From contig SKKJ01000237.1 in the NCBI GenBank assembly GCA_007121575.1, positions 1 to 6,737 of the forward strand: a DNA stretch of 6,737 nucleotides. The letters run 5' to 3'. The DNA is from Natronomonas sp. (GTDB taxonomy: Archaea; Halobacteriota; Halobacteria; Halobacteriales; Haloarculaceae). Positions 5,330-6,737 of the stretch are shown in pieces (the stretch's first letter is position 1; each line of letters starts with the position of its first letter). Under the pieces are notes generated by a model, which was not told the DNA's origin, made no database searches, and saw nothing but the letters and a program-made list of their open reading frames with translations. The position numbers and the translations under genes are program-made.

Positions 5330-6292
5330 ATGCGCGCAGTCAGGTTCCACGAACACGGCGATCCGGACGTATTGCAGCTCGAAGAGATCGAAGCGCCGAC
5401 GCCCGGAGTCGGAGAGGTTCGAATCGAAATGCGGGCCGCATCGGTGAACCCGGTCGATACGTACTTTCGGGACGGTTCGTACGAACCGGCAACGATGCCA
5501 TCGATACCCGGAATGGATTTCGCCGGGATCGTCGATGAAGTCGGACCGAACGTCACCGAATACGAGATCGGCGACCGGGTCTTCGGTTCGAACCTCGGTG
5601 CGGGGACGCACGGAAGCGCGGCCGAGTTTCTGGTGACGCCGACCGAACAGATCGCTCGGCTCCCCGAGGGAGTCCCCTTCAAAACGGCCGGTGTCGCCGG
5701 GGTTGCGGCAGTGACGCCGTGGCGTGCGCTGATCGATCACGCGTCGATCGAACCGGGTGAGTACTGTCTCATCCACGGTGGCAACGGCGGCGTCGGTCAC
5801 GTCGGCGTACAGATCGCCGCCGGGGTCGGTGCCCGTGTGATCACGACCGCAGCACCCCAGTATCACGATCGGCTCACCAAACTGGGCGCACATGCGGTTT
5901 TCGATTACACCCGCGACGATCTCGAAGACGCGATCGCTTCCGCGGTGGAAGAGCCACCCAGCGTTATTGTCGATCACATGCCGGAGCGGTATTTACAATT
6001 CGACTGCGACGTGGCTGCACACGGTGCACGGATCGTCTGCTATCGGAACCGTCATCGGATCGCCGAGTTCACAGATCTCCCCGCCGTCGGCGGAAAAGAG
6101 CTACAATTTAACGTGATGAGCGCGACGAACACACCCGAGCTCGCAACGCGGCTACGAAGAATTGGACGCCTTCTCGAAGACGGCTGGCTCGATATCGAAA
6201 TCGCAGGGACCTATGATCTCTCGGAATTGCCGGAAGCGCATCGACGCGTTCGAGAAGAGAGCATATTCGGAAAGCTCGCCGTCGTCCCGTAA
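5330..6292 (+). CDS. MDR-family NADPH:quinone reductase-like oxidoreductase
   Basis: This 320-residue zinc-free medium-chain dehydrogenase/reductase resembles quinone oxidoreductases (zeta-crystallin/QOR type). The N-terminal GroES-like domain has MRAVRFHEHGDPDVLQLEE, ASVNPVDTYFRDG (37-49) and the family block IPGMDFAGIVDEVG (59-72). The Rossmann nucleotide-binding loop is HGGNGGVGHVGVQ (149-161), followed by ALGA-like KLGAHAVFDYT (184-194). The usual structural four-cysteine zinc cluster and the catalytic Cys/His zinc ligands of alcohol dehydrogenases are absent, and the length is that of QOR proteins. Such enzymes reduce quinones, enones or enoyl groups with NADPH; the physiological substrate is unknown. 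The loop has His-Gly-Gly-Asn where many relatives have Ala-Ala-Ala-Gly, still keeping the GGVG core. The gene is divergent from panB and followed after 93 bp by an acyl-CoA synthetase gene. The start gives the canonical N-terminus and no in-frame ATG lies just upstream. Confidence 0.88.
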   Translation: MRAVRFHEHGDPDVLQLEEIEAPTPGVGEVRIEMRAASVNPVDTYFRDGSYEPATMPSIPGMDFAGIVDEVGPNVTEYEIGDRVFGSNLGAGTHGSAAEFLVTPTEQIARLPEGVPFKTAGVAGVAAVTPWRALIDHASIEPGEYCLIHGGNGGVGHVGVQIAAGVGARVITTAAPQYHDRLTKLGAHAVFDYTRDDLEDAIASAVEEPPSVIVDHMPERYLQFDCDVAAHGARIVCYRNRHRIAEFTDLPAVGGKELQFNVMSATNTPELATRLRRIGRLLEDGWLDIEIAGTYDLSELPEAHRRVREESIFGKLAVVP

Positions 6293-6352
6293 CCGCGTTG
6301 GATCGGCGCAAATCCGAGCAGCGTCATCACGAAACCAACAGCCGACGGTAGC

Positions 6353-6359
6353 TTTAATA
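6353..6359 (+). promoter_or_regulatory. TATA box of the ACSM-type acyl-CoA synthetase
   Basis: TTTAATA is a good haloarchaeal TATA match centred 30 nt upstream of the ATG at 6386, predicting a leaderless or near-leaderless mRNA. It implies independent transcription from the upstream oxidoreductase gene. Nothing else was recognised in the 93-bp gap. Confidence 0.55.
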
Positions 6360-6385
6360 GATGGACTGGGGAAAAGCCATTATTA

Positions 6386-6737
6386 ATGGGAGACGATACC
6401 ACATACGAGACGGCATACCAATCGTTCGATTGGGAGTCGGTGTTGGCGTCCTACGATTGGGACGCACCGGACGAGCTCAATATCGCGCACGAAGCGTGCG
6501 ACCGATACGCCGATACGGGAAACGTCGGCTTCGCGTGGGTGTCGAAAGCGGGAGAACTTTCCGAGTACACGTTCGCCGAACTTCGCGAGGCGTCGAATCG
6601 AGTCGCGAACGCGCTCACCGAACTCGGCGTCGAGCGCGGCGATCGCGTGGCGACGTTGCTGCCGAAGATCCCGGAGACAATCATCACGATCTTGGGCGTC
6701 TGGAAGACGGGCGCGATCCACGTCCCGTTGTTTACCA
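6386..6737 (+). CDS. ACS/ACSM-type AMP-forming acyl-CoA synthetase, N-terminal fragment
   Basis: The first 117 codons of a gene are cut by the right window edge, in a frame with no stop from the ATG at 6386. The translation starts MGDDTTYETAYQSFDWESV, then has DAPDELNIAHEACDRYAD, the block YTFAELREASNRVANALTELG, and GVERGDRVATLLPKIPETI followed by LGVWKTGAIHVPLFT. The FDWExV/NIAHEACDRYAD opening and the LPKIPE/GAIHVPLF block are typical of acetyl-CoA synthetase-like and medium-chain (ACSM-like) acyl-CoA synthetases, which activate short- or medium-chain acids with ATP and CoA. The phosphate loop and catalytic Lys are beyond the window, so activity and substrate cannot be judged. It belongs to a different subfamily from the interrupted ligase at 2778-4319 and could provide overlapping activity. 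A TATA box at leaderless distance supports this start. Confidence 0.85.
   Translation, partial: MGDDTTYETAYQSFDWESVLASYDWDAPDELNIAHEACDRYADTGNVGFAWVSKAGELSEYTFAELREASNRVANALTELGVERGDRVATLLPKIPETIITILGVWKTGAIHVPLFT

Noticed and set aside
5288..5977. Antisense open frame of 229 codons opposite the oxidoreductase gene
   Set aside because: It lies opposite a well-conserved MDR gene, and long antisense frames are expected from haloarchaeal codon bias. The translation shows no family features.

Overview
The window looks like chromosomal DNA from a halophilic archaeon (class Halobacteria). The proteins are rich in Asp and Glu, the promoters are TATA-type and mostly lie where a leaderless transcript would be expected, and two protein types are typical of the group: a bacterio-opsin-activator (Bat) regulator ending in an HTH_10 domain, and a small DUF7344-type winged-helix protein. 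No rRNA, tRNA, IS element, CRISPR array or replication origin was recognised.

Layout from left to right. (1) At the left edge is the first 51 codons of a thiolase on the minus strand. (2) A 135-bp gap contains the thiolase promoter and a perfect 25-bp tandem duplication that abuts the stop codon of the next gene. (3) A DUF7344-type gene lies on the minus strand. (4) An AT-rich divergent control region of about 240 bp contains an 18-bp palindrome touching the TATA box of the next gene. (5) A large plus-strand regulator has the order winged helix, PAS, GAF, Bat middle domain, HTH_10. (6) A class I AMP-forming acyl-CoA ligase on the plus strand is interrupted by one in-frame TAG at codon 64, with every catalytic motif downstream intact. 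(7) panB lies on the minus strand, convergent with the ligase. (8) An MDR-family NADPH:quinone-reductase-like gene is on the plus strand. (9) The first 117 codons of a second, ACS/ACSM-type AMP-forming acyl-CoA synthetase run off the right edge.

The theme is acyl-CoA and CoA metabolism: thiolase, two acyl-CoA ligases, and PanB, which commits carbon to pantothenate and CoA. A Bat-type one-component regulator and a small winged-helix protein face each other across one control region. The link between the regulators and the metabolic genes is inferred from proximity only. Most genes appear to have their own promoter, so this is a neighbourhood and not one operon.

No clearly new multi-gene system is visible. 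The points most worth a second look are the amber-interrupted ligase, the palindrome overlapping the regulator's core promoter, the tandem duplication, and a possible leader mini-ORF with a strong Shine-Dalgarno upstream of the DUF7344 gene.
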